64,000 nucleotides of DNA from Azospirillaceae bacterium (GTDB lineage Bacteria; Pseudomonadota; Alphaproteobacteria; Azospirillales; Azospirillaceae). This document shows, piece after piece, positions 8,697 through 17,425 of this stretch. The stretch spans positions 744,001 to 808,000 of the forward strand of contig JAPWJW010000003.1 of NCBI GenBank assembly GCA_028283825.1, written 5' to 3'. The first letter of the stretch is position 1. Each line of letters starts with the position of its first letter. The notes under the pieces were generated by a model, which was given only the letters and a program-made list of their open reading frames with translations, was not told where the DNA came from and did no database searches. Made by a program: the position numbers and the translations under genes.

Positions 8697-8713
8697 ACGG
8701 AGGGTGGCTCCGT
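8697..8713. promoter_or_regulatory. Palindromic operator 1 of the SDR/TetR divergon
   Basis: ACGGAGGGTGGCTCCGT has perfect 6-bp arms (ACGGAG / CTCCGT) around a 5-base spacer. The same arms and spacer length recur in operator 2, 24 bases further on. The position, between divergent promoters, and the symmetry fit binding of a TetR-family dimer; which TetR binds is inferred from adjacency. Confidence 0.75.
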
Positions 8714-8720
8714 TTTATAT

Positions 8721-8737
8721 ACGGAGGAGTCCTCCGT
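8721..8737. promoter_or_regulatory. Palindromic operator 2 of the SDR/TetR divergon
   Basis: ACGGAGGAGTCCTCCGT is an 8-bp perfect inverted repeat around a single G. It directly follows TTTTATAT and ends 23 bases before the TetR start codon, so bound repressor would block the regulator's own promoter or leader. Confidence 0.78.
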
Positions 8738-8760
8738 TTATCAAGAGGGTTTTGGATCGC

Positions 8761-9345
8761 ATGCCGGACTCACCGGAACAGGGCCCGTCGCGCAAACCCC
8801 GCGCCGACGGCGAACGCAACCGGTCGCTGCTGATCGCCGCTGCCAAGCAGGCCTTCGCTGAAAAGGGCACGGCCGCCAGTTTGGAGCAGATCGCGCGCGA
8901 CGCCGGTGTGGGCATTGGCACCCTCTACCGCCACTTCCCCACCCGCGACGCGCTGGTGGAGGCGGTCTACCGCCAGGAAAGCGACGCGCTGGTGGAGGCG
9001 GCCGCCCGGCTGGCCGCCGATTTGCCCCCGGTGGAGGCCTTGCGCGCCTGGCTGCTGCTGTTCATTGAGTACCTGGCGGCCAAGGAGGGCATGACCGACG
9101 CCCTGAACGCCCTGATCGGCGGCACGGACGCACTGTACAGCGCCTCCTCCGCCCGCATCACCGACGCCATCGGCACCCTGGCCCGCCGGGCCGCCGAAAC
9201 CGGTGCCATCCGCCTGGACATCGAACCGCTGGACCTGGTCCGCGCCATCGCCGGCCTGGCCAAGCTGAACCCGGCGGCGGACTGGAAACGCTCCGCCATC
9301 CGGATGGTGGACATCCTGCTGAACGGGCTGCGGGTCGGGCCGTGA
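8761..9345 (+). CDS. TetR/AcrR family transcriptional regulator
   Basis: A 194-residue regulator. An N-terminal helix-turn-helix runs from about 15 to 65 (RSLLIAAAKQAFAEKG, then SLEQIARDAGVGIGTLYRHF), the hallmark TetR recognition segment, followed by an all-helical ligand domain with a hydrophobic core. The frame is open far upstream, but ATG 8761 is the only start that leaves a normal-length N-terminal arm. Divergent from an SDR gene with two matching palindromes in the gap, so it probably represses both. The ligand is unknown. Confidence 0.92.
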   Translation: MPDSPEQGPSRKPRADGERNRSLLIAAAKQAFAEKGTAASLEQIARDAGVGIGTLYRHFPTRDALVEAVYRQESDALVEAAARLAADLPPVEALRAWLLLFIEYLAAKEGMTDALNALIGGTDALYSASSARITDAIGTLARRAAETGAIRLDIEPLDLVRAIAGLAKLNPAADWKRSAIRMVDILLNGLRVGP

Positions 9346-9439
9346 GAATGGCACCGTCGAAACCAATGGCGGCCCCACTGCGTCAGCCTGTATTTCCTTG
9401 AAGGCGCCCTGATCCCTGCCCGAAGGAAGCAGCGACCCC

Positions 9440-9889
9440 ATGAGCAGCCCTACAGCGACCACCCCGGAAAGCCGCGCCGATTATCGCCATTTCCAGCCCA
9501 TCACCACCCGCTGGGCCGACAACGACGCCTATGGCCACGTCAACAACGTGGTCTACTACAGCTACTTCGACACGGCGGTGAACCAGCACATGATCGAGAA
9601 GGGTGTGCTGGCACCGGACAAGGGCACGGCCATCGGCCTGGTGGTGGAAACGCAGTGCCGCTATTTCGCGCCCATCACCTTCCCCGACCGCGTCACCGTG
9701 GGCGTGCGGGTGGCGCATATGGGGCGCAGCAGCGTGCGGTATGAACTGGCGCTGTTCCGCAATGACGAGGACGCGCCGGCCGCGGCCGGCCACTACGTCC
9801 ACGTCTATGTCGATAATGAGACCCGCCGCCCCACCCCCATTCCGGAGGAGGTGGCGGCCATCCTGCGCGGCATGGTGGTCGGCGCTTGA
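9440..9889 (+). CDS. Acyl-CoA thioesterase, hotdog fold (4HBT family)
   Basis: A 149-residue single-domain protein. TTRWADNDAYGHVNNVVYYS carries the 4-hydroxybenzoyl-CoA thioesterase signature with the catalytic aspartate (DNDAYGHVNN). Such enzymes form tetramers in the cytoplasm and hydrolyse acyl-CoA or aromatic acyl-CoA. The ATG at 9440 follows GAAGGAAG about 11 bases upstream. It comes 94 bases after the TetR gene and could be read from the same transcript. It ends one base before the convergent PepSY gene's stop codon. Confidence 0.88.
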   Translation: MSSPTATTPESRADYRHFQPITTRWADNDAYGHVNNVVYYSYFDTAVNQHMIEKGVLAPDKGTAIGLVVETQCRYFAPITFPDRVTVGVRVAHMGRSSVRYELALFRNDEDAPAAAGHYVHVYVDNETRRPTPIPEEVAAILRGMVVGA

Positions 9890-9890
9890 G

Positions 9891-11495
9891 TTACGGCGCC
9901 GGGTGGGCTTGCGCCGCCAGCGCGCGGGACCGGCGCAGCAGGCCGGTGGTGACGGTCAAGGCCAGGCCGGTGACCGCCAGCACGGCGTCCACCACCAGGG
10001 CCGCGGCCGGCAACGGCCCGTCCCCCCACTGTCCGGTCGCATGGCCGGCGGCGTGCGTCCCCGCCAGGATCACCAGGACGAGGCCCAGGGCCAGGCGCAG
10101 GACGCGTGAGGCCTGCTCCCCACTGGCAAGCGCCAGCGACAGGATGGGCAGGATCAGGGTGGGTGCCCAGAAACCCCGGACGTAGGCGTGCTCGTTGGCC
10201 AGCCCCGGCACCAGGGTGGTGGCGGCGGATAGGGCCATGGCCAAGGGCACGCCCCAGGCCACGCCGGCCCACACCTTTTCCAGACGCGGCAACGCGCGGC
10301 CCCGGTCGCGCCGGCGGGCCAGGAAGATGGAACAGCCGGTGGCGCAAATGACACTGAGCGCCAGGCCTAGCACGCCGTAGACCAGGCGCACGGCCAGGCC
10401 ACCGAAGGTGGCGCAGTGCAGGGCCAGGGCGGCGGCGTAGACCCGCTTGCCCACCGGGCCACCGATGAAGCCGGAGGGCGTCACCAGGTCGCCCTTGGCG
10501 TTGAGGTAATAACGGTCGCCCTGGGCCAAGCCGTCATAGCGGCCCATGTCCATCATCACGCTCTGGCCGGCCGTGCCCGGCCGCTCGATATAAAGGAAGC
10601 GGGTGGTGCGGTGGCTGCCGGGCATGGCCTCTTCCACCCGCTGTTGCAGCAGGGCCACGGACGGCATGGGCGCCGGCGTGGGATCGGCCGCGATCTCGGG
10701 TCCTGACAGGGGGGCGGCGGCGCGCGTCGTGTCACCCTTGAAGCCCACCTGCGCCACCGTCAGCAGCATCACGCCGGCCAAGGCGAAGATCAGGCCGGTG
10801 ATGGTGATGCCCAGGTGGAAGGGCAGGCCCCAGACGCTGAGCCGGTTGTGCAGGTCGGCCAGACCCAGGCGGCGGGCGCCGGTCAGGCGCAGGGCGAAGG
10901 CATCGCGGAAGATGCGCGGGTGGCTGAGCACGCCGGAAAACAGCAGCGACAGCAGGGCGATGCCCACCAGGCCCACCGTCAGCGGCCCCCACAGGCCGGG
11001 CAGGCTCAGTTCCATGTGCACCTCGCCCATCACGTCGGTCCAGTTGTCGGACGGCGTGGGCGACAGGGTGCCGTCGGCGGCCGCGCGCCACATGACGCTG
11101 CCGCCACCGGCGGTGAAGGCATGCACGGCCATGTGCGGCCAGTCGGGCCGGGGCAGTTGGCCATAGAGGGCGATCACCTTGTCCACGCCCCCCGCCTGGG
11201 CGACCGCACGCTCCAGCCCGGTGGCCATCGCCGCGTCGATGGCGGCGGCCGGCAGTTCCGGCGTCTCCGCCGTGCCCGCCCATTCCCAGCGGCTGAGATC
11301 CTCGGCGAAGACCGACAGGGTACCGGTGAAGCAGACGATGTAGACCAGGGCGCCCAGGGCCAGCCCCAGCGCGGAATGGCCGGCCAGGGAGGATTGGACG
11401 AAGCCGCCCTTGGCCGCCTTGCCCTTCCCCTTGATGTCGGTGGGGTCGGGATTCTTGCGGCGGGCCAGGGCGCGGGCGGCGAAATGCTTCAACAT
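9891..11495 (-). CDS. PepSY-associated TM-helix (iron-uptake type) membrane protein
   Basis: A 534-residue inner-membrane protein. Near the N-terminus is HSALGLALGALVYIVCFTGTLSVF, the first helix of PepSY_TM proteins, then a periplasmic PepSY-like part (about 60-155), a helix pair around GLADLHNRLSVWGLPFHLGI, a second periplasmic loop and a C-terminal block of five or six helices. The family includes PiuB-like proteins thought to reduce or move ferric-siderophore iron after TonB uptake. ATG 11493-11495 (MLKHFAARALARR) starts 4 bases after the stop of the upstream membrane gene, so the two form an operon. The residue-level mechanism is not established for this family. Confidence 0.82.
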   Translation of the reverse strand: MLKHFAARALARRKNPDPTDIKGKGKAAKGGFVQSSLAGHSALGLALGALVYIVCFTGTLSVFAEDLSRWEWAGTAETPELPAAAIDAAMATGLERAVAQAGGVDKVIALYGQLPRPDWPHMAVHAFTAGGGSVMWRAAADGTLSPTPSDNWTDVMGEVHMELSLPGLWGPLTVGLVGIALLSLLFSGVLSHPRIFRDAFALRLTGARRLGLADLHNRLSVWGLPFHLGITITGLIFALAGVMLLTVAQVGFKGDTTRAAAPLSGPEIAADPTPAPMPSVALLQQRVEEAMPGSHRTTRFLYIERPGTAGQSVMMDMGRYDGLAQGDRYYLNAKGDLVTPSGFIGGPVGKRVYAAALALHCATFGGLAVRLVYGVLGLALSVICATGCSIFLARRRDRGRALPRLEKVWAGVAWGVPLAMALSAATTLVPGLANEHAYVRGFWAPTLILPILSLALASGEQASRVLRLALGLVLVILAGTHAAGHATGQWGDGPLPAAALVVDAVLAVTGLALTVTTGLLRRSRALAAQAHPAP

Positions 11496-11499
11496 AGTC

Positions 11500-12072
11500 T
11501 CAAACCCTTCCCAGCCAGGCGGCGCCGACGGTGATGATGGCCACCGGCGGCAACAGCAGGCCCACACGGGCCAGACGCCCATCGACCAGCGCCCAGGTGG
11601 TGGCGGCCCCCCAGGCGATGGGGCCGACGAAGCCGGCGGCGACCAGCCGGTTGGCCTCCACCCCGCCGGCATGCACCGCCACCAGGGCGGCCAGCGCCAG
11701 GCCGATGGCGGCGGACAACGGCCCCGCCAGCAGGGTGCGGGCGGTACCCCGCAAGGTGGTGACCCAGCGCCGGCCGATCGGCGCCGACGGGGCGGCTTGC
11801 GGCGTCTTCGGCGCGCGGTGCGGCCGGCGGCGACGGTCCATACCGACCGCGACCACGACGAAGCCCACCACACTGAAGGCCAGGATACCGATGGCGATGG
11901 CCTTGTCGGCATCGGCCAGCGCCAGCCAGCCGGCGAAACCCGCCAGCAGCAGGCCCCATCCCGGCAAGGTGCGCCAACGGCTGGCTTCCGCCGACGCCCA
12001 GACCCGCCGCAACTGGATTATGCCCAGCACGGTCAGGACCAGGCCCACCCCGAACCCCACAACACCCGCCAT
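11500..12072 (-). CDS. Small multi-span membrane protein, partner of the PepSY gene
   Basis: A 190-residue protein with about five or six hydrophobic helices and a basic linker (MDRRRRPHRAPKTP) in the middle. I see no known motif. I choose ATG 12070-12072 (MAGVVGFGVGLVLTVLG) because GGGG lies 6 bases ahead and the first helix begins at once; ATG 12084 and GTG 12132 are alternatives without a good site. It is 4 bases upstream of the PepSY gene. Small uncharacterised membrane proteins commonly accompany PepSY genes in iron-uptake operons, so an accessory role is plausible. Confidence 0.65.
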   Translation of the reverse strand: MAGVVGFGVGLVLTVLGIIQLRRVWASAEASRWRTLPGWGLLLAGFAGWLALADADKAIAIGILAFSVVGFVVVAVGMDRRRRPHRAPKTPQAAPSAPIGRRWVTTLRGTARTLLAGPLSAAIGLALAALVAVHAGGVEANRLVAAGFVGPIAWGAATTWALVDGRLARVGLLLPPVAIITVGAAWLGRV

Positions 12073-12136
12073 CCGCAACCCCATACGCCGACACCCCGCC
12101 GAAGCGGGCGTCCCCGAATTCACGAACGGCACTATA

Positions 12137-12160
12137 GATAGGAATAATTCGCAGTTGCAA
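12137..12160 (-). promoter_or_regulatory. Possible Fur box upstream of the PepSY operon
   Basis: Read with the operon, this is TTGCAACTGCGAATTATTCC followed by TATC. It shares the TTGCAA...ATTC...TATC layout with the better Fur-like site before the siderophore receptor (57929-57947). It is an AT-rich island about 65 bases before the chosen start codon. Moderate similarity only. Confidence 0.4.
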
Positions 12161-12182
12161 TATTATCGCGCCAATTAGGGCG

Positions 12183-13544
12183 TCAATCCCAGGTGGGAAC
12201 GCTGCTGCCCAGCGGTTCCGCCGGCCGATCCCAGGCCAGGGGCGCCCCCGCCACCAACACCGGCGGCAGGAAACGGCGGACCGGCCCCCAGGCGGTAACC
12301 TCGACAGCGGGCGAGAAATCGGCCGGGGTTTCCGAGGCCAGCGGTGCCGTGTCCAACTCCGGCCCGGCCAAGCCCACCAACAGCCCTGCCGTGGCGGCCA
12401 GCGACGTGCGGCCGGTCATGCCCCGCCCGGTCCGCGAACGATGGGCCAGGCCGCGCAGGACCATGGCCGCCAGGATATAGCCGGTGGCATGGTCCAGTGC
12501 CTGCACCGGCAGGGGTGTGGGCGCATCACGGCCCAAGGTGCGCATCCCGGCATCGGCGATGCCGGAACTCATCTGCACCAGGCTGTCGAACCCGCGCCGT
12601 CCAGCCCAGGGGCCGCCCCAGCCATAGGCGTCCAGGCAGATGTCCACCAAGCCCGGGTTCAGGGCCCGCCTCTGCTCAGCCCCCAGGCCCAGGCGGGTCA
12701 GCGCGTCAGGGCGATAGCCATGCACCAGCACATCGGCCCGGGCTAGCAACGCCTTAAGCAGGGCCAGATCGTCGGGCCGGTGCAGGTCCAGGCGGGCGCA
12801 GCGCTTGCCCAGGGTCACGTCCGGCACCACGGCATCCTCGTTCCAGTCCGGCGGATCGATGCGTAACACGTCGGCGCCCAGGCCCGCCAGGAAACGCGTG
12901 GCCACCGGCCCCGCCAGCACCCGCGTCAGGTCCAGCACCCGCAAGCCGGCCAATGGGCGCGCCGGATCGGGCGTCCAGGCGGGACGGTCGGCTGGAACCA
13001 CCGCCGGCTCCAGTTCCAGCAGCGGCGCCGACGCCACCGCCCGGCCCTGCGGGTGGTCGGCCCAGGCCTCCAGACCGCGCATCTCCGCGGCACAACCGCC
13101 TGCCGCGACCACCGCCGCCTCCAGCCGCGCCGCCGGCCAGCACGCCACGGCGTCGGCCACGGCCGCGCGGTCCGCCGCTGTGCCCAGCACCGACAGTGCC
13201 GCCGCGCGATGGTGCGGCGCGTTGGTATGCAGGCGAACCCAACCGTCGGCGGCACGATAGTCGCCCGCCACCGCGTCCCATGCCGGCGGCAGTTTCCAGC
13301 CCTGGGGCCGTAACGAAAAGCCGAACCAGAAGGAGGCCAGGCGGCGATCCACCGTCACCGCCGGCCCGCCAATCAGGTCGCTGGCCGCCAGCCCCGCCAC
13401 CGCCACCGAAGCCGCCGCCAGGTCGGTGACGGGGAAAACCGACGGCAGGCTGCCGGCACCGGTGACCGCCACCCGTTCCACCGCATCCGGCGCGCCACCC
13501 AGGGCCTGCCAGATGGCTGTGAGATACCGCGTCGCCTGGGTCAT
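12183..13544 (-). CDS. CaiB/BaiF (family III) CoA-transferase
   Basis: A 453-residue protein. The second half carries family III CoA-transferase signatures: PLAGLRVLDLTRVLAGPVAT (the core start), LGADVLRIDPP, LDLHRPDDLALLKALLARAD and a QALDHATGYILAA region. The N-terminal ~190 residues look like a second, divergent CoA-transferase-like half, as in fused or two-lobed members. The family moves CoA between carboxylic acids. It is divergent from the HTH-citrate synthase at 13650, with a strong AT-rich palindrome between them, which suggests the two act in one pathway. The substrate is not readable. Confidence 0.85.
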   Translation of the reverse strand: MTQATRYLTAIWQALGGAPDAVERVAVTGAGSLPSVFPVTDLAAASVAVAGLAASDLIGGPAVTVDRRLASFWFGFSLRPQGWKLPPAWDAVAGDYRAADGWVRLHTNAPHHRAAALSVLGTAADRAAVADAVACWPAARLEAAVVAAGGCAAEMRGLEAWADHPQGRAVASAPLLELEPAVVPADRPAWTPDPARPLAGLRVLDLTRVLAGPVATRFLAGLGADVLRIDPPDWNEDAVVPDVTLGKRCARLDLHRPDDLALLKALLARADVLVHGYRPDALTRLGLGAEQRRALNPGLVDICLDAYGWGGPWAGRRGFDSLVQMSSGIADAGMRTLGRDAPTPLPVQALDHATGYILAAMVLRGLAHRSRTGRGMTGRTSLAATAGLLVGLAGPELDTAPLASETPADFSPAVEVTAWGPVRRFLPPVLVAGAPLAWDRPAEPLGSSVPTWD

Positions 13545-13609
13545 GGACGTTCCCTTTCCTGAATGGTCAGAACGTCATGAGACTGCGCCCGTGGCTTTAA
13601 TCGTCAATC

Positions 13610-13626
13610 TTGATTATATTAATCAA
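13610..13626. promoter_or_regulatory. AT-rich palindrome between CoA-transferase and HTH-citrate synthase
   Basis: TTGATTATATTAATCAA is a perfect 7-bp inverted repeat around TAT, standing out in GC-rich DNA. A second, shorter inverted repeat TCAATCTTGA overlaps it on the left (13604-13613). It ends 23 bases before the citrate synthase ATG, so it likely overlaps promoter or leader elements. Because the protein itself has an N-terminal helix-turn-helix, autoregulation is a simple hypothesis. Confidence 0.6.
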
Positions 13627-13649
13627 CATAACGATCCCGAGCCCGCCCC

Positions 13650-14846
13650 ATGCCCCGCACCCTGTCCGCCGCCGAGGCCGCCGCCCGGCTGGGCGTCTCC
13701 CGCCAGACGCTGTACGCCTATGTCAGCCGGGGCCTGGTGCATGCCCAGCCGGGGCCGGACGGACGCGAAAGCCGCTATCCGGAACTGGAGATCGACCGTC
13801 TGGCCCAGACGCGGACGCGGGGCCGCAAGCCCAAGGAAATCGCCAAGGCCACGCTGGACTGGGGCCTGCCGGTAATGGAATCGGCCATCACCCTGATCGA
13901 CGGCGGCCGACTGTATTATCGCGGCCGGGACGCCATCACGCTGGCCCGCACGGCAGCGGTGGAGGATGTGGCCGGCCTGCTGTGGCAGTGCCCGGTGGAA
14001 ACGGCCTTCGGCGGCCCCGCCCCTGTCCTGTCCCCCGACCTTGCCCCGGCGTTCGCCGCCTTGCAGGCGGCCTATCGCGAGCGGCGGGCAGAGGAACGGC
14101 TGTTGCCCCTGTTCGCGGCGGCCAGCGAGGATGCGGACACCGCTGCCTGGCAACAGTCCCCGGCGCGTCTGGCGCAAGGGGCGGCGGCACTGGTGCGGCT
14201 ACTGACCGCCTGCCTGCTACGGACGGCGCCCGATGACGCCCCCATCCACGAACAGTGCGCCCGGGCCTGGAACCTGGACACCGACGGGGCCGACCTGGTG
14301 CGCATGGCCCTGGTGCTGTGCGCCGACCATGAACTGAACGCGTCCAACTTCACAGCCCGCTGCGTCGCCTCCACCGGGGCCAGCCTGCGTGCCGCCATCA
14401 TCGGCGGCCTGGCGGCCCTGACCGGCGGGCGCCACGGCGGCACCACCGCCCGGGGTGAGGCGCTGTGGGATGAGATCGGCACCGACGACGGCACGGCGGA
14501 GCGGCTGCGCCAGCGCCTGGCCCGCGGTGACAACGTGGTGGGTTTCGGCCACCCGCTTTACCCCCACGGCGACGTGCGCGCCCGGCTGCTGCTGGACCGC
14601 ATCCTGCCCCACCGTCCGGCCTGGGCTGCCATGCTAGGGGCGGCGGAAGATCTGGTGGGCCGCGCCCCCACCGTCGACATGGCATTGGTGGTCCTGCGCC
14701 GCCATCTGGACCTGCCGGTGGGTACGGCCTTCGGCCTGTTCGCGCTGGGCCGATCACTGGGCTGGATCGCCCATGGCATGGAACAGCGCGCCGGCCGCAC
14801 CCTGATCCGCCCCCGCGCGCTGTATACCGGGCCGGCGCCGCAATAA
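13650..14846 (+). CDS. Citrate synthase family protein with N-terminal helix-turn-helix domain
   Basis: A 398-residue fusion. Residues 5-40 (LSAAEAAARLGVSRQTLYAY, then VSRGLV) are a MerR/excisionase-type helix-turn-helix. From about residue 60 the sequence is citrate synthase-like with the catalytic triad intact: His227 in ADHELNAS, His301 in GFGHPLYPHGD and Asp343 in TVDMAL. This implies condensation of an acyl-CoA with an oxoacid, but the domain could also be a metabolite sensor controlling the DNA-binding part. It is divergent from a CoA-transferase gene. I know of such HTH-citrate synthases in other proteobacterial genomes; their role is, to my knowledge, not established. Confidence 0.86.
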   Translation: MPRTLSAAEAAARLGVSRQTLYAYVSRGLVHAQPGPDGRESRYPELEIDRLAQTRTRGRKPKEIAKATLDWGLPVMESAITLIDGGRLYYRGRDAITLARTAAVEDVAGLLWQCPVETAFGGPAPVLSPDLAPAFAALQAAYRERRAEERLLPLFAAASEDADTAAWQQSPARLAQGAAALVRLLTACLLRTAPDDAPIHEQCARAWNLDTDGADLVRMALVLCADHELNASNFTARCVASTGASLRAAIIGGLAALTGGRHGGTTARGEALWDEIGTDDGTAERLRQRLARGDNVVGFGHPLYPHGDVRARLLLDRILPHRPAWAAMLGAAEDLVGRAPTVDMALVVLRRHLDLPVGTAFGLFALGRSLGWIAHGMEQRAGRTLIRPRALYTGPAPQ

Positions 14847-14929
14847 CTGCACATCTTGCTTTATAGTGTGAAAATACTTCCCTTGTTTACCATAAAGCGG
14901 GGAAGTGCCCTGCATATCCTGGTATGTTT

Positions 14930-14957
14930 TTGCAACATCAATGACAAATTCTGATAA
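14930..14957 (+). promoter_or_regulatory. Possible promoter of the TonB receptor gene
   Basis: TTGCAA, a 16-base spacer and TGATAA lie in an AT-rich patch about 145 bases before the receptor start. The match to sigma-70 elements is fair but not unique. The remaining ~250 bases before the gene show no other clear feature. Confidence 0.3.
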
Positions 14958-15100
14958 AATCCAACAATTCCTTTATTGCCTAAACCGCTCCCTTTAATGT
15001 TTTCTGACGCCGTCTGCACAGGCATGAATGGCGCCGGCCAATCGGCGTCCCGGTTCCCCATCCGGGTGGGCCGGCCAACGGTTGCCGTGCGTTGGGGACA

Positions 15101-17410
15101 ATGATGCGTCGTTTATTCGGGCCGGCAACGGCCACGGTCGCCTTGATGCTGGCCATTCCCGTCCATGCCCATGCGGTCGGCGACGCGGATCTTGGGGACA
15201 CGGGCACGGTTTCAGGGCAAACCGGAAACAGCAACGCCGGCCAGTTGGACGAAATCGTGGTGACGGCGGAGCAGCGGGCCCAGTTGGCCCAGGCCACCCC
15301 CCTGCCCGTGCTGGCCACCACCGGCACCGCCCTGCAGGACGGCGGCATCAACAACCTGGCCAACCTGACGCGCACCATGCCGGCATTGCTGGTGGCCCCG
15401 ACTGTGGGCGGCACGCCGCAGATCTACGTGCGCGGCATCGGCAGCTACATCACCACCGCCTATGTCGAGCAGGCGGTGGCCTTCAACCTGGACGGCGTCT
15501 ACGTCTCCCGCCCCGCCGCCGCCAGCGGTTTCTTCTATGACCTGCAGCGCATCGAACTGCTGCCGGGCCCGCAGGGCACCATGTACGGCCGCAACGCCGC
15601 CGCCGGCGTGCTGAACGTCCTGCCGGAGACGCCCAAGTTGGGTGAGACCTCGGGCGACGCCATGGTGGAAATCGGCAACTACAACCTGCGCAAGGCGGCC
15701 GGCGCCCTGAACGTGCCGCTGGCCGACAAGGCGGCGCTGCGCGTCGCGGCCCAGGTGGTGGATCAGAAGGGCTACCTGTCCGACGGCTATGACGACGACC
15801 AGAGCCAGGCCGGCCGCGTCCAGGTGCTGCTGGAACCGCGGGAGGATTTGCGCATCCGCATCAGCGGCGATTACGCCCACAAGGGCGGCAAGGGCGACGC
15901 CCAGGTGCAATACCCGTTCGTGGACAGCGACAACCCGTGGATCGGCCCGTCCGATCCCAAGGCCATCGCCGCCTACTACGCCGCCTTGCCCGCCGTCTCC
16001 CGCCTCAGTCCATTGATTGAGGCGCCCAAGGACAACGGTTTCATCGATGACAAGAACTGGGGCCTGAAGGCCGACATCGCCAAGGATTTCGACTTCGGCA
16101 CCCTGACCATCATCCCGGCCTTCCGCGGCATGGATGAGGATTACCTGGCCTACGTCCCGTCCGCCTTCCGCGTCACCTCGCGGTCCCGCCAGAAGTCGGT
16201 GGAGGCGCGCCTGACGTCCCAGCCCGGTAACCTGACCTGGCTGGTGGGCGTCAATTACTTCGCGGAGGACGTGAAGGCCCAGCAGGATTACGATCACTGG
16301 GTCACGGAAAGCGTCGGCAACGGCGTCCTGACGGATGAAGCCATCGCCGCCTTCGGCCAAGCCACATACGCCGTCACCAACGATTTCCGCCTGACAGCCG
16401 GCGGCCGCCTGGTCCATGAGGAGAAAAGCCAGGACGCCCAGATCGGCACCATCACCTTCTCGCCCAACAAACCCACCTTGTTGAACGATGTCGACCGGCG
16501 CGACTGGAACGCCGCCACCTGGAAGGTGGGCGCCGACTACGATCTGGCGGAACATTCCCTGCTGTACGCCACCATTTCCACCGGCTTCAAGGCGGGCGGC
16601 TTCTTCGCCACCGCACCCGGCCGCAAGGATTATTACGACCCCGAACGCCTGACCGCCTACACCGTGGGCATCAAGAACCGGCTGTTCGACGATGCGGTGC
16701 AGTTGAACGTCGAGGCGTTCGACTATGAATACCGCGACCAGCAGATCTCCCACGTCAGCCCGGCGCTGACCGGCATCCCGCAGGCGCCCTACACCTCGCT
16801 GTACATCACGGAGAACGCCGGCCGCGCCTATATGCGCGGGGTGGAGGTGGAGGGCCGCTGGAAAGTGACGGCGGATGATCTGCTGACCACCAAGGCGCAG
16901 TACCTGTTCACGCAGTACACCGACTTCGACTACCAGTATTACAGCGCGCTGGGCACAACACCGCCGGTGGGCTGCCCCTACACCAACGTCTCGTCCCAAG
17001 TGACGCCCAAGCCGGCCGGCGCCACCAAGATCTTCGCCGTCAGCTGCGCGGGGGAACCGGCGCTGTACGCCCCGCGCTGGTCGGCCAACATCGGCTACCA
17101 GCACGACTTCCGCTTCAATGACGGCACCGTCGTCACGGCTGGCGGCGATGTCTATTTCTCGTCATCCTATGCCACGGCCTACGATTACTATCCGCAGCAG
17201 ATGCAGGGTGGTTATCACATGACCAACCTGCGCCTGACCTACACGCCGGGTGGCGAGCGGTGGAGCATCACCGGCTACGTCAACAACGTGGAAAACGCGG
17301 CGGTGGTCACAAGCGGCTATCAGCCGGCGCAGTTCTTCGGCAACGGCTACAACTCCGCCAGCATCCGCCCACCCCGCATGTACGGCGCGCGCCTGCAGGT
17401 TCAGTACTGA
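15101..17410 (+). CDS. TonB-dependent outer-membrane receptor
   Basis: A 769-residue protein with a signal peptide (TATVALMLAIPVHAHA), a TonB-box-like DEIVVTAEQ, a plug domain (about 50-165, with IYVRGIG and LPGPQGTMYGRNAAAG), and a long beta-barrel ending in the aromatic residue of LQVQY. It imports large scarce ligands through the outer membrane using TonB energy. The plug resembles receptors common in sphingomonads and related groups whose ligands are mostly unknown, rather than classical siderophore receptors. ATG 15101 or 15104 follows TTGGGGACA. Its neighbours give no clear ligand. Confidence 0.9.
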   Translation: MMRRLFGPATATVALMLAIPVHAHAVGDADLGDTGTVSGQTGNSNAGQLDEIVVTAEQRAQLAQATPLPVLATTGTALQDGGINNLANLTRTMPALLVAPTVGGTPQIYVRGIGSYITTAYVEQAVAFNLDGVYVSRPAAASGFFYDLQRIELLPGPQGTMYGRNAAAGVLNVLPETPKLGETSGDAMVEIGNYNLRKAAGALNVPLADKAALRVAAQVVDQKGYLSDGYDDDQSQAGRVQVLLEPREDLRIRISGDYAHKGGKGDAQVQYPFVDSDNPWIGPSDPKAIAAYYAALPAVSRLSPLIEAPKDNGFIDDKNWGLKADIAKDFDFGTLTIIPAFRGMDEDYLAYVPSAFRVTSRSRQKSVEARLTSQPGNLTWLVGVNYFAEDVKAQQDYDHWVTESVGNGVLTDEAIAAFGQATYAVTNDFRLTAGGRLVHEEKSQDAQIGTITFSPNKPTLLNDVDRRDWNAATWKVGADYDLAEHSLLYATISTGFKAGGFFATAPGRKDYYDPERLTAYTVGIKNRLFDDAVQLNVEAFDYEYRDQQISHVSPALTGIPQAPYTSLYITENAGRAYMRGVEVEGRWKVTADDLLTTKAQYLFTQYTDFDYQYYSALGTTPPVGCPYTNVSSQVTPKPAGATKIFAVSCAGEPALYAPRWSANIGYQHDFRFNDGTVVTAGGDVYFSSSYATAYDYYPQQMQGGYHMTNLRLTYTPGGERWSITGYVNNVENAAVVTSGYQPAQFFGNGYNSASIRPPRMYGARLQVQY

Positions 17411-17425
17411 ACGACCCTAATCAAG

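Noticed and set aside
8137-8760. N-terminal extension of the TetR protein
   Set aside because: The frame stays open but overlaps the SDR gene on the other strand and translates to low-complexity sequence; TetR proteins begin close to the helix-turn-helix.
13610-13626. FNR/FixK box
   Set aside because: The half-sites TTGAT and ATCAA are present but are separated by 7 bases instead of the required 4.
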